DNA of 64,000 bases, from the NCBI GenBank assembly GCA_913061095.1, contig CAJXVM010000021.1:22957-86956 (forward strand). The letters run 5' to 3'. This stretch comes from an uncultured Ignavibacteria bacterium (GTDB lineage: Bacteria; Bacteroidota; Ignavibacteria; SZUA-365). Below, one piece after another: positions 36,106 through 44,511 of this stretch (position 1 is the first letter of the stretch; the number at the start of each line of letters is the position of its first letter). A program made the position numbers and the translations under genes. The notes beneath the pieces are model-generated. The model was given only the letters and a program-made list of their open reading frames with translations. It did not search any database and was not told the DNA's origin.

Positions 36106-36915
36106 TCAGGCTTCCGGCTGCGGAAGAAATATTTCCCGCAATTGATTGAAGGCGCTCACCGTATGATCCGGTTTGAGCGCCTTCAGCATTTCCGGCGTCT
36201 GGAACCCGTAGGTGACAGCGATCGTGCGCACACCGGCATTCTTTCCCGCCTCGAGATCATAGACCGAATCCCCGATCATCCAGGTGTTTTCCATTGATGC
36301 GCCGACCTGCTCGATCATTCTCCGGATCGGCAGTCCCGATGGCTTCATTTCTGCGAAACTGTCTCCCCCGGCGATTCTGTGAAAAAACCGGGCCAGATCG
36401 AGCTGTTCAAGTATGTCCCGCGAGGCGGATTCCGGCTTGTTGCTGATAACGGCCATCGGAAAACTCCGCAGCGCCTCGAGTGTCTCCCGAACGCCGGGGT
36501 ACGGTACCGTGGTGTCCATGGCATGCGCTGTGTAAATCTCACGGTATCGGGCAACCGCATCATCGAGTGTCATCTCTTTTCCCCCGATTCCGAGTGTCTG
36601 ACCGGCGGAAACTCCAGGCTCTCCTTTTCTGCCGCCGGTATCGCGTCCGTCAACGGCGGATCGTCCCCTTCCAGCATCCAGCCCTCCATGGTCCCGAGGC
36701 CGCGTTTCGAGCCCCTCGGCGATGGCTCCGGCCCTGTCCGTCATGCATCGCACGAGATAGTGCACACCGCGTCCGATGCAGGGACGCAGCGTGTCTGTAT
36801 CCAGCTCGGGGAGACCATGCTCACCGAGAAAGAGGTTCGCGGATATGCGCAGATCCTCGAGCGAATCGACGAGTGTGCCATCGAGGTCAAATATGAGAAA
36901 CGGTGTTGATACCAT
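36106..36915 (-). CDS. HAD-family phosphatase, phosphoglycolate-phosphatase-like, with unusual insert
   Basis: The 269-residue HAD hydrolase has DLDGTLVDS (motif I, 10-18), AVISNKPES (motif II), the motif III lysine near EMKPSG, and IGDSVYDLEAGKNAG (motif IV). The cap follows the Gph pattern (IGRGVHYLVRCM). It would dephosphorylate small phosphoesters such as 2-phosphoglycolate. Between about residues 62 and 115 lies a Gly/Arg-rich segment (for example GGLDAGRGRSAVDGRDTGG) absent from ordinary Gph proteins and looking like out-of-frame translation; see findings. GGGAG lies 7 bases before the ATG at 36915. Confidence 0.8.
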   Translation of the reverse strand: MVSTPFLIFDLDGTLVDSLEDLRISANLFLGEHGLPELDTDTLRPCIGRGVHYLVRCMTDRAGAIAEGLETRPRDHGGLDAGRGRSAVDGRDTGGRKGEPGVSAGQTLGIGGKEMTLDDAVARYREIYTAHAMDTTVPYPGVRETLEALRSFPMAVISNKPESASRDILEQLDLARFFHRIAGGDSFAEMKPSGLPIRRMIEQVGASMENTWMIGDSVYDLEAGKNAGVRTIAVTYGFQTPEMLKALKPDHTVSAFNQLREIFLPQPEA

Positions 36916-37024
36916 GAGAACTCCCTGCCGGTGCGGAACAAAACGACGTTTTCACAAGTTACAGTTTTATCGGCTGCAGAAAACCCCCTCGAACACAATA
37001 ACTGAAGAGAATACGGCATCGGGC

Positions 37025-37055
37025 TTGCACTGCAGCAAAAAATTCTTTAGCTTTA
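37025..37055 (+). promoter_or_regulatory. Putative tRNA operon promoter
   Basis: TTG (37025-37027), a 20-base spacer and TAGCTTTA (37048-37055), one mismatch from TAnnTTTG, lie 19 bp before the mature 5' end of tRNA-Lys. Confidence 0.5.
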
Positions 37056-37073
37056 ATGACCACTTTTTGTGGC

Positions 37074-37148
37074 GGGGCTGTAGCTCAGTGGTAGAGCATC
37101 TGCCTTTTAAGCAGAGGGTCGATGGTTCGAGCCCATCCAGCCTCACCA
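37074..37148 (+). tRNA. tRNA-Lys (anticodon TTT)
   Basis: A complete cloverleaf is visible: acceptor GGGGCTG (37074-37080) with CAGCCTC (37138-37144), D-arm AGCTCAGTGGTAGAGC, anticodon stem TCTGC/GCAGA with loop CTTTTAA and anticodon TTT at 37106-37108, and T-arm GGTTCGAGCC. The CCA end is encoded (37146-37148). It reads AAA/AAG lysine codons. Confidence 0.97.
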
Positions 37149-37159
37149 GAAAAGGACAT

Positions 37160-37243
37160 GCGGAAGTGGTGAAATTGGCAGACACACCATCTTGAGGGGG
37201 TGGCGCTCGAAAGGGCATGCGGGTTCAAGTCCCGCCTTCCGCA
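37160..37243 (+). tRNA. tRNA-Leu (anticodon GAG)
   Basis: This class II tRNA has acceptor GCGGAAG (37160-37166) paired with CTTCCGC (37236-37242), anticodon loop TTGAGGG with GAG at 37194-37196, a long variable arm (GGCGCTCGAAAGGGCATGC) and T-arm GGGTTCAAGTCCC. The CCA end is not encoded: the discriminator A is followed by CTA. It reads CUC/CUU leucine codons. Confidence 0.96.
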
Positions 37244-37325
37244 CTACTTCTAGTCTCAACGCAAGACTCGCCGTATTATCTCTTCCATGTTACACCGACA
37301 GATCCAGGTGCAAGGAGACCGAACT

Positions 37326-38078
37326 ATGCTCAAGAAGTGCATATTCCTCGCTGCCCTGTCCCTCGCCCTGCTTTCGAGCGTGGCAATGGCGCAGAGCAAC
37401 AATGACGCGAAAAAGCTGTTCAACGAAGGCAACGCCCTGCTGAAATCCGGCAATTTCGAGGGTGCGATCGAGAAATACGATGCAGCGCTGAAGCTGGAAA
37501 AGCATGAATATTACTACTACCAGCGCGGTCTGGCCTACAAAAAGTCCCGCAATCTTGATGCCGCGCTGAAGTCCTTCGAATCAGCTGTGAAAACCAATCC
37601 CGAGTGGGCGATCGGTTACGTGGCACTCGCAGGTGCACATTTTTCGAACGGCGACTATCAGAAAGCCATCGAGAACTATGAAACGGCGCTGAAGGAAAAT
37701 CCGACGCTGGGTCCCGCCAAGAAAGGGCTCGCCGCCGCACAGACAGCGCGCGCCCAGCAGCTCCTGACGCAGGGAGAGACCAAGGGAGCGATTGATCTCT
37801 GCACCAGTGCGATCAAGAACAACGATGCATATGACAAGGCATACGTGATTCTCGCACAGGCCTACAACAAGGATTCGAAGTACAGCGAAGCGGTCAAGGC
37901 AGCACAGGACGCCATCAAACACGGGAAATCCGCCCGTAACGGTGCAGCCTACTTTGAGCTTGGCCTCGCCTATCGCAATCTTGGTAATACGGCAAAGGCA
38001 AAGGAAGCGTTCATGAATGCTAAAAAGGATCCCAGTTACGCACGAAATGCCGCGTATGAACTGGACATGCTTGACTGA
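37326..38078 (+). CDS. Secreted TPR-repeat protein
   Basis: The 250-residue protein starts at the ATG at 37326 (AAGGAG 9 bases upstream) with a signal peptide (CIFLAALSLALLSSVAMAQ). The rest is about six tetratricopeptide repeats, for example AKKLFNEGNALLKSGNFEGA, YQRGLAYKKSRNLDAALKSF and AYFELGLAYRNLGNTAKAKEAF. TPR arrays serve as protein-docking scaffolds in the periplasm or at the outer membrane; no partner is suggested. It lies 82 bp after tRNA-Leu without a separate clear promoter, so it may share the tRNA transcript. A terminator follows. Confidence 0.85.
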   Translation: MLKKCIFLAALSLALLSSVAMAQSNNDAKKLFNEGNALLKSGNFEGAIEKYDAALKLEKHEYYYYQRGLAYKKSRNLDAALKSFESAVKTNPEWAIGYVALAGAHFSNGDYQKAIENYETALKENPTLGPAKKGLAAAQTARAQQLLTQGETKGAIDLCTSAIKNNDAYDKAYVILAQAYNKDSKYSEAVKAAQDAIKHGKSARNGAAYFELGLAYRNLGNTAKAKEAFMNAKKDPSYARNAAYELDMLD

Positions 38079-38106
38079 GTCTGCGTCGGAAGTTATTGAA
38101 CGCGAC

Positions 38107-38136
38107 AAGGCTGCCAGCGGGCAGCCTTTTCTTTTT
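38107..38136 (+). terminator. Rho-independent terminator after the TPR gene
   Basis: A perfect 9-bp stem (AAGGCTGCC with GGCAGCCTT), loop AGCG, then a T-rich tail. It closes the tRNA/TPR unit 29 bp after the stop codon. Confidence 0.88.
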
Positions 38137-38183
38137 GGATCTGAGTCAGTATACCGCGCATCCGCACGATATTTCCAACGTCC

Positions 38184-40412
38184 CTACATCGCCGCTTCGA
38201 GCATCAGGCGAAACCCGCGCGGAGCTGCGACATTGGCAATGACCTCGGTATAGTGATACTGAAAGATGTTGTCAACGAGGAAGGTGAGCCGTAATGGCAG
38301 GGCAAGCTGCTCACCGGTGACGGAGAGACGGAGATCGGTGACGTATATGGCCACACGGCTGTCGGAATCGGGAATGACGAGCCCGATTTCCCGGTCGATG
38401 TTTTCCACGCGTGAAAGATGACGGAAATCCGCGCCGAGTGTAACTGGTCCGAATCGCAGCGTCCCGGAGGCATAGAGAAGATGCCGGGGACGGTACTTGA
38501 GGACACTGTTGAGGACCAGATCGCGGGGATACAGATACGTGTATCCGAGCGAGAGATCAAACAACTGCGGCAGCACGCGCACGTCGGTGGAAATCTCGTA
38601 TCCGATGATGCGCGCCTCCGTGATATTGCGGAACACGATGCGCTGATCTTCCGCGTCGATTTTCGGTTCGACGAGATTCTCGTAATCGTTGAGGAACACT
38701 GCCGCGTCGACGCTGACGCCGAACGAGAAATCCTGCTTGAGACCAATTTCATAGGAGGTGCTGCGCTCGGCGCGGAGATCGGGATTGGGCTTTGTGAGGA
38801 TCCCGCCGGCACTGGCTGTGGCGTAGCGTTCTCCGATTGACGGGCTTCGGAAGCCCCAGCCATAGGAGGCACGCGCCACTCCCCCCTCCCATGGAACGTA
38901 TGTCAATCCGACGCGCGGATTCAGCTGTGACTCGATATCCAGGGTGTCGATCGCGGTGAGATCGAAACGAAGTCCCGCCGAAAAGTGCCAGTCATCGCCG
39001 AGCGTCAGTTCATCCTGTGCATACATGGCGGTCGATATACCGTCACGGTTTCCGAAGGTGCGTGAATCCACCGTCATATACGAAGCTTCCGCACCGAACG
39101 TCAGGAAATTGTCGGGACGAACGGTCCAGCTTCCCTGCCACTCGAGATTGACCTGGTAGGCGGTGGACTGCGTCTGGTCGCTGGGACGCAGGCTGAAATC
39201 CGATGTGTCGCTCGTCGTACGAAAGGCCGTGCGGTACATGCTGGCACGGAGCATGGACGCGAATGTCGCGCTGTGTGTCTGCCGGTACTGCGCAGCCGCC
39301 TGCAGTTTGGTGGAGAGTATGCGCTCGGTGAGATCCGCATCGACGGGCGGCTGCAGGGCGTGCTCGAGATCGCGCCAGAATACCCAGTTGCCCCGCTCGT
39401 TGGAGGTGTAATTCACGGAGACGGTGAGATTCCGCTCGGGTGACAGACGATACCATGCGCGGCCGTTCAGGTTCCAGCGGAGGTAATCGTCATTCTGCCG
39501 ATACGCCTGGTCATTGCGCAGCCCGCCGGTGAGGAGATAGCTGAAATCTCCGGCGGCATCGCCGTACTGCAGGTCAATGCCGCTGCGGTAGCGCGGGCTG
39601 TCGCCCCACCATTTCCACTGCTCGTACTGTGGATCGTCCCAGAATCCGGAATACAACCGTGCGCGCGCAGTGCGTGCCTGCGGCTGCCGTGTAATGACAT
39701 TGATGACACCGCCAAGAGCACTCGAGCCATACAGTGCCGATCCCGCTCCTTTTACCACCTCGATGCGATCCACCGCGAACATCGGGACGACGTCGAACTT
39801 GATTTCTCCCGCATCCCCTGCGAGTACGGGCGCACCATCGATGAGCATCAGGACCCGGCTTCCCACGGCGCGGCTGTAGCCGCTCGAGCCGCGGATATTG
39901 ACCTGATCCTCGGTGATGTTGACGCCTGATACTTTCCGGAGCGCATTCTCGAGATTGACGATTCCCCGCGCCTCGATTTCCCCGCTGTCGAAGGTCGAAA
40001 CACTGACCGGGATTTCCTCGAGACTCTGCGCGTGTCTTCCTGCCGTGACAATGACCTCGCCGGTTTCAATCGCTGTCTCATGCAGTATGAAATCCCTGCG
40101 CACGGCTTCATCGGCGGCGATGGAAAGGGTATCGCTCTGACGGCCGTATCCGATCATGGAACAGACTACGCGGTAACGACCAGGGGGAATTCTCCGCACT
40201 GCGTATCCACCTTCTCCGTCACTCGCACTCCCGAGCACAGTACCCTTGATGATGACGTTGGCACCGACAAGCGGCCGCCCGTCTGCATCACGGACGGTGC
40301 CGCTGAGTGTGCCGGTCTGGGCAGTTGCCGAATCGATGGTCAGAATGAAAAGGAAGAGGAAGAAGACGGCGATGCCGTCACCCCGGGTGGAGTTCTGCGA
40401 CGGCCGGCGCAT
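38184..40412 (-). CDS. TonB-dependent outer-membrane receptor
   Basis: The 742-residue receptor has a signal peptide, an N-terminal carboxypeptidase-regulatory-like domain (GTLSGTVRDADGRPLVGANV, then GEGGYAVRRIPPGRY), a TonB-box-like GEVIVTA, a plug domain (VNIRGSSGYSRAVGSRVL, then VEVVKGAGSALYGSSALGGVINVIT in pattern) and a 22-strand-type barrel. The substrate is unknown. It is the last gene of an operon containing a cobalamin adenosyltransferase, so cobalamin or a corrinoid is a possible ligand, but that is inferred only from position. Its ATG overlaps the deoxynucleoside kinase stop codon by one base (TGATG), implying coupling. Confidence 0.9.
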   Translation of the reverse strand: MRRPSQNSTRGDGIAVFFLFLFILTIDSATAQTGTLSGTVRDADGRPLVGANVIIKGTVLGSASDGEGGYAVRRIPPGRYRVVCSMIGYGRQSDTLSIAADEAVRRDFILHETAIETGEVIVTAGRHAQSLEEIPVSVSTFDSGEIEARGIVNLENALRKVSGVNITEDQVNIRGSSGYSRAVGSRVLMLIDGAPVLAGDAGEIKFDVVPMFAVDRIEVVKGAGSALYGSSALGGVINVITRQPQARTARARLYSGFWDDPQYEQWKWWGDSPRYRSGIDLQYGDAAGDFSYLLTGGLRNDQAYRQNDDYLRWNLNGRAWYRLSPERNLTVSVNYTSNERGNWVFWRDLEHALQPPVDADLTERILSTKLQAAAQYRQTHSATFASMLRASMYRTAFRTTSDTSDFSLRPSDQTQSTAYQVNLEWQGSWTVRPDNFLTFGAEASYMTVDSRTFGNRDGISTAMYAQDELTLGDDWHFSAGLRFDLTAIDTLDIESQLNPRVGLTYVPWEGGVARASYGWGFRSPSIGERYATASAGGILTKPNPDLRAERSTSYEIGLKQDFSFGVSVDAAVFLNDYENLVEPKIDAEDQRIVFRNITEARIIGYEISTDVRVLPQLFDLSLGYTYLYPRDLVLNSVLKYRPRHLLYASGTLRFGPVTLGADFRHLSRVENIDREIGLVIPDSDSRVAIYVTDLRLSVTGEQLALPLRLTFLVDNIFQYHYTEVIANVAAPRGFRLMLEAAM

Positions 40413-41026
40413 CAGAATTTCCTTTGCACAGCGTTGTCGATGAGGTACAGCACCTCCTCCTGCTTCTGCATGTCATGCACGAAATCCATCTCATCGGTGT
40501 CGACCACGAGAAGCGGACCATCCTCGTAGCGGGCGATCCAGTCTTCGTAGAGCACGTTCAGCTGCTCGAGATACGACGCGTCGATACTCTGCTCGAAATC
40601 CCGCCCCCGCAGCCGAATCTGGCGCTGCAGCGTGGAGAGATCGGCGCGGAGGTAAATGAGCAGGTCCGGCGGGTGCAAATAGGATGTCATCGCCGCGTAG
40701 AGGGCGCGGTAGTTTTCGTAGTCGCGATCGTCCATCATCCCGATGTTGTGGAGGTTGACCGCGAAGATTTCTGCATCCTCGTATATTGAGCGGTCCTGCA
40801 CGACTGTCGATGTCCCTTCCGAGATTTTCCGGTGCAGGATGAAGCGCTTTGAGAGGAAATAGACCTGGAGGTGGAAGGACCATCGCCGCATGTCGGCATA
40901 GAAATCCGGGAGGTACGGATTGTCATCCACCGATTCGAAATAGGGCACCCAGCCGAATTTCTGATGCAGAAGCGAGGTCAGAGAGGATTTTCCGGAACCG
41001 ATGTTGCCGGCGATCGCGATGAACAT
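40412..41026 (-). CDS. Deoxynucleoside kinase
   Basis: The 204-residue salvage enzyme phosphorylates deoxynucleosides (dAdo/dGuo type) with ATP. The P-loop is GNIGSGKS (residues 7-14), the catalytic DRS motif is in VVQDRSIYED, and the lid arginines are in RQIRLRGRDFEQ. I use the ATG at 41026, 4 bp after the upstream stop codon, with AGGA 9 bases before it; the open frame extends 45 codons further but would overlap the neighbour without homology. Substrate preference among dA, dG and dC kinases is not clear. Confidence 0.9.
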   Translation of the reverse strand: MFIAIAGNIGSGKSSLTSLLHQKFGWVPYFESVDDNPYLPDFYADMRRWSFHLQVYFLSKRFILHRKISEGTSTVVQDRSIYEDAEIFAVNLHNIGMMDDRDYENYRALYAAMTSYLHPPDLLIYLRADLSTLQRQIRLRGRDFEQSIDASYLEQLNVLYEDWIARYEDGPLLVVDTDEMDFVHDMQKQEEVLYLIDNAVQRKF

Positions 41027-41030
41027 GGCG

Positions 41031-41576
41031 TCAGTCCTGTTTCCTACGGACGTCCTGCTGTCCGTCAATGTGATTTGCATAGCGCGCAAGGACGAACAGC
41101 AGATCCGAGAGACGGTTGATGTATTTGATGTCCAGTTCGTTGATCTCCTCGGTTGTGGCAAGGTGCACGATGCGCCGTTCCGTGCGTCTGCTGATCGTGC
41201 GGCAGACGTGCAGACGCGAGGCGGTCTCCGTTCCGCCGGGGAGGATGAAATACCGAATCGGCTGCAGCTGTTCCTCGAGCGTATCGATCAGGGTTTCGAG
41301 ACGCTGCACATTGTCTGCGGTGATACGCGAGACATTGACATTTTTTGAATCGATGGGAGTGGCGAGATCGGAGCCGAGGAGAAAAAGCTCGTGCTGGATC
41401 TCCGTGAGATAGGAGCGAATCTCATCGCTCTCGGCACACGAGCAGGCATATCCAAGAAATGCATTCAATTCATCCACGGTACCGTAGGCTTCTATTCGCA
41501 CACTGTCCTTTCCCACACGCCGTCCGCCGAACAGGGCGGTTTTTCCTTCGTCGCCGGATCGTGTATATATTTTCAC
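41031..41576 (-). CDS. ATP:cob(I)alamin adenosyltransferase, PduO type
   Basis: The 181-residue protein adenosylates cob(I)alamin to make coenzyme B12. It shows the PduO-type signatures: YTRSGDEGKTALFGG at the N-terminus, EAYGTVDELNAFLG, CRTISRRTER and YINRLSDLLFVLAR. Its start overlaps the stop codon of the MauE-like gene by 4 bp. No other cobalamin gene lies in the window, so the cell presumably imports or salvages corrinoids. Confidence 0.95.
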   Translation of the reverse strand: MKIYTRSGDEGKTALFGGRRVGKDSVRIEAYGTVDELNAFLGYACSCAESDEIRSYLTEIQHELFLLGSDLATPIDSKNVNVSRITADNVQRLETLIDTLEEQLQPIRYFILPGGTETASRLHVCRTISRRTERRIVHLATTEEINELDIKYINRLSDLLFVLARYANHIDGQQDVRRKQD

Positions 41577-42508
41577 GGGGTATCCTGATGCTGTGGCAAT
41601 GACGTTATTGCTTCAACAACATCGGATTTGCGCGGAAGTTCCGACCAGGTATGCGTCACGGTTCCGTTGTCCAGAATGAACACACGCGGCAGTGTCCGAT
41701 ACAGCGGCCGCGCAAACCGCGGTTCGACCGCGCCGATGGGAAACGCGGCGGCGTATTCGAACATCAGCGACGTCAGGTGTTCGGTGCCGTCAATGATGAG
41801 TCCGACCGTGGACACGTCCCCGGCCGCCTGCGCAAGTGTGTTCATCTGTTCGACCTGCGACCCGATATCCTCGGCATCGACAGTGAAGAGAAAAACGAGA
41901 TGCCTCCCCGTCGTCAGGTTCTTGCCGTACAGTCCGTCCACCGGCCAGGTGGTGAATGAAGCCCCCGGATGCAGCTGCGTGATGTAATCGTCTGCGGGCA
42001 CATACGGACTGAACGCAGTCAGCGCTGCAACTGCCGCACCGGTGCCGATCACGGTCGCCATGCGAACGCCGCGGCGTTCGAGCCTGTGGTGCCAGAGAAC
42101 GACAACGGAAAAAACAAGTGCAATGATCATGATCGTATCCTCGATGATCACCTGCTCGGGACCGCGATGAACGAGATTTCCGAAACAGCCACAATTCTCC
42201 CCGAGTCCGATGCTCATACCGTAGGCAGTAATGCCGATAAAAAACAGCAGCAGCGCAATCGTCAGCAGCGGGACGATGCGTGGTAGGAAGTTTACGATCA
42301 GTGCGGCGGCGAGGAGACTTTCGATGATGATCAGTGTCCACGCCGCGAGAGACGCCAGATCAGGGAAGATCCCGTATTCAGCAATCTGCTCGGCGAATGA
42401 TACCGGATCGAGTGCCTTGAGGATCACTGCCGCGAGAAAAATTGCGGCAACGATGATTTCCAGGACGCGCGCTGTGACGAAAAGAACGCGATTGGATGCG
42501 AGCTGCAT
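41573..42508 (-). CDS. MauE/DoxX-like membrane protein fused to cysteine-less thioredoxin fold
   Basis: The first half is a four- to five-helix MauE-like domain with GENCGCFG (Cys106, Cys108), the conserved loop of proteins thought to supply periplasmic electrons or disulfides. The second half (about 180-305) looks like a TlpA/thioredoxin-type fold but carries no CxxC pair, so it is probably a binding or structural domain. It begins 6 bp after the thioredoxin gene and overlaps the adenosyltransferase gene by 4 bp. Its redox job is inferred from the pairing with the preceding thioredoxin. Confidence 0.78.
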   Translation of the reverse strand: MQLASNRVLFVTARVLEIIVAAIFLAAVILKALDPVSFAEQIAEYGIFPDLASLAAWTLIIIESLLAAALIVNFLPRIVPLLTIALLLFFIGITAYGMSIGLGENCGCFGNLVHRGPEQVIIEDTIMIIALVFSVVVLWHHRLERRGVRMATVIGTGAAVAALTAFSPYVPADDYITQLHPGASFTTWPVDGLYGKNLTTGRHLVFLFTVDAEDIGSQVEQMNTLAQAAGDVSTVGLIIDGTEHLTSLMFEYAAAFPIGAVEPRFARPLYRTLPRVFILDNGTVTHTWSELPRKSDVVEAITSLPQHQDTP

Positions 42509-42514
42509 GAGGTG

Positions 42515-43300
42515 CTACCGAAGGATGTTGACGATGCGTTTCTCGATCGGAACCGGCGGTTCGCCGACGATGCGATCGAGTTCTTTCCCGTTTTGTATGA
42601 GGATGACGGCCGGATAATCATGACCGTAGCGTGCAAGCGCCTGCCGTGGTTCGTCCCCTCCCTGGGCAATGCCGTAATAGCTTACGTTGAACCGTGGATT
42701 GTTCGCATCCTCGAACACACGCAGCACCGGCGGCAACACAACCTTGCAGGTAGAGCACCATGTGGCGAACATGACAACGACCTCGGTGGTTGTGCCGTAT
42801 GTTTTCAGGAACCGCATCGATGCGGCGTCCGGTTTGTACGCATCCTTGCGAATTCGGTAGTCAGGACTGTGTGCGAGGATCAGGGAGGGCTGGATTTCAC
42901 CGACGAGCGTCTGGCGTACAGTGAGGGAAACGCGTTTCCCGTCGATACGAAACGTGCTCGCTCCGCCTTTCATGGAATAGGAACCGACGGATTTTCCGTG
43001 CGGGATACCGCGCGTTTTGATAAAACTTCCCTCGCTCTCGATATCCCGACCCTTGAGGCGATATACCCGCTTCTTTCCCAGATCAATCAGAACGGGTGCC
43101 GGTAGCCTCTCGGAGGTGAGGATGAGATACGGCTTGTAGTTGGTGGGACGGAACACCTGCGCGGAGATATCGATCTTCCCCGCGACCTCCACACCAAACT
43201 CTGCGTTTTCCTCCCAGTCAAGCGGTCCCTGATCGGCCTGAGCGGTTGAAAGTACGGGGATGAATAAAAGCGCGGATATGAGAAGGCGAACAGTTTTCAT
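42515..43300 (-). CDS. Secreted thioredoxin-family protein (CSTC)
   Basis: The 261-residue protein has a signal peptide (LLISALLFIPVLSTAQA), a middle region with beta structure and no family I recognise, and a C-terminal thioredoxin domain with FATWCSTCKVVLP (Cys182, Cys185). It should act in the periplasm as a reductase or disulfide carrier, probably served by the MauE-like protein encoded directly after it. GGAG lies 6 bases before the ATG at 43300. It is the first gene of the five-gene operon. Confidence 0.85.
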   Translation of the reverse strand: MKTVRLLISALLFIPVLSTAQADQGPLDWEENAEFGVEVAGKIDISAQVFRPTNYKPYLILTSERLPAPVLIDLGKKRVYRLKGRDIESEGSFIKTRGIPHGKSVGSYSMKGGASTFRIDGKRVSLTVRQTLVGEIQPSLILAHSPDYRIRKDAYKPDAASMRFLKTYGTTTEVVVMFATWCSTCKVVLPPVLRVFEDANNPRFNVSYYGIAQGGDEPRQALARYGHDYPAVILIQNGKELDRIVGEPPVPIEKRIVNILR

Positions 43301-43503
43301 GTGTACTCCATCAACAGAAGTTACGAAATGAGCCATGACGGCGCAATGCAGTTGCAAGAGACGACAGCGCGTTATGCGCAGCGCACACGACGCGCCCGTG
43401 CAGTGCCACCAAGGCATACAAGATAAACTCAATCTTGTGTCGCTCTGTTCCACACCCGATATTTAATGATCAGGCACCCATCACCAACGAACACAGGACA
43501 CGC

Positions 43504-44331
43504 ATGAACGACGTCATCTCCCGTCTCCTCGCCTCCGATCCCGCAGCGCCCTCCGAGCAGGACTTCAGCGATCTGCGCGACATCTTCACCGAGATGCGCA
43601 GCGGGAAACTGCGCGCCGCCAACCGTATCGACGGCATCTGGAAAGCTGACACCGCAGTCAAGCAGGTGATCCTCTGGGCGTTCAAAGCGGGTGTGCTGCA
43701 GGACATCAACGTCCCGGGTGCGGTCTTTGCCTTCACGGACAAGCACACACTGCCCCTTCAGCACTTCGCCCCAGACAGTGGCCGGCGCATCGTGCCGGGC
43801 GGCACCACCGTGCGCGATGGTGCCCATGTCGCAGCGGGGGTCATCATCATGCCGCCCGCCTACGTCAACATCGGTGCGTACGTCGACGAGCAGACCATGG
43901 TCGACAGCCACGCCCTGGTTGGTTCCTGCGCACAGGTCGGCAAGCGCGTACACCTGAGTGCGGGCGTGCAGATCGGCGGCGTGCTCGAACCAATCGGCGC
44001 CGTTCCCGTCGTCATCGAAGACGACGTTATGGTGGGCGGGAACAGCGGGATTTACGAAGGAACGATCGTGCGGCGCAGGGCAGTGATAGGGACAGGGGTC
44101 ATCCTGAACGCATCCACGCCGGTATTCGACTGTGTGCACGGACGCATTCTGCGTCGCGAGGCGGGTCAACCGCTTGAGATCCCTGAGAACGCGGTCGTCG
44201 TCGCGGGCAGTCGTCCCGCTCGCGGCGCCTATGCGCAGGAGCATCAGCTGCAGATGTATACGCCGTTGATCATCAAGTACCGTGACAGCAAGACCGATGC
44301 CGCGACCGCTCTCGAGGAAAGCCTCCGCTGA
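43504..44331 (+). CDS. dapD: Tetrahydrodipicolinate N-succinyltransferase
   Basis: The 275-residue enzyme transfers succinyl from succinyl-CoA to tetrahydrodipicolinate in the diaminopimelate/lysine pathway. Hexapeptide repeats of the left-handed beta-helix fill the middle ([39 protein letters not shown] in sequence order), and the DapD-specific [17 protein letters not shown] and GGNSGIYEG segments are present. The ATG at 43504 has AGGA 6 bases upstream. lysC and lysA lie near the end of the window, so the pathway is spread over several loci. No terminator is obvious after it. Confidence 0.95.
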   Translation: MNDVISRLLASDPAAPSEQDFSDLRDIFTEMRSGKLRAANRIDGIWKADTAVKQVILWAFKAGVLQDINVPGAVFAFTDKHTLPLQHFAPDSGRRIVPGGTTVRDGAHVAAGVIIMPPAYVNIGAYVDEQTMVDSHALVGSCAQVGKRVHLSAGVQIGGVLEPIGAVPVVIEDDVMVGGNSGIYEGTIVRRRAVIGTGVILNASTPVFDCVHGRILRREAGQPLEIPENAVVVAGSRPARGAYAQEHQLQMYTPLIIKYRDSKTDAATALEESLR

Positions 44332-44511
44332 GATTGTTTCTCTGGAGAATTCTTCCGATATTGCCATTTCAACATCAATTGAGTAGTTTAGAAGTTCACT
44401 ACCGGTGCGAAGGATTGATACGTCCTCTTTACTCATCAATCCGCCATTCCGGCAGATGCTTTGGACCACGGCACGGCGTGCCTGATTTCATCACCATTAG
44501 CGGAAAACACA

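Noticed and set aside
43301..43503. Cobalamin riboswitch upstream of the operon with the adenosyltransferase
   Set aside because: I looked for the conserved B12-box region in the leader and saw no matching sequence; the gap also contains nothing of sufficient length.
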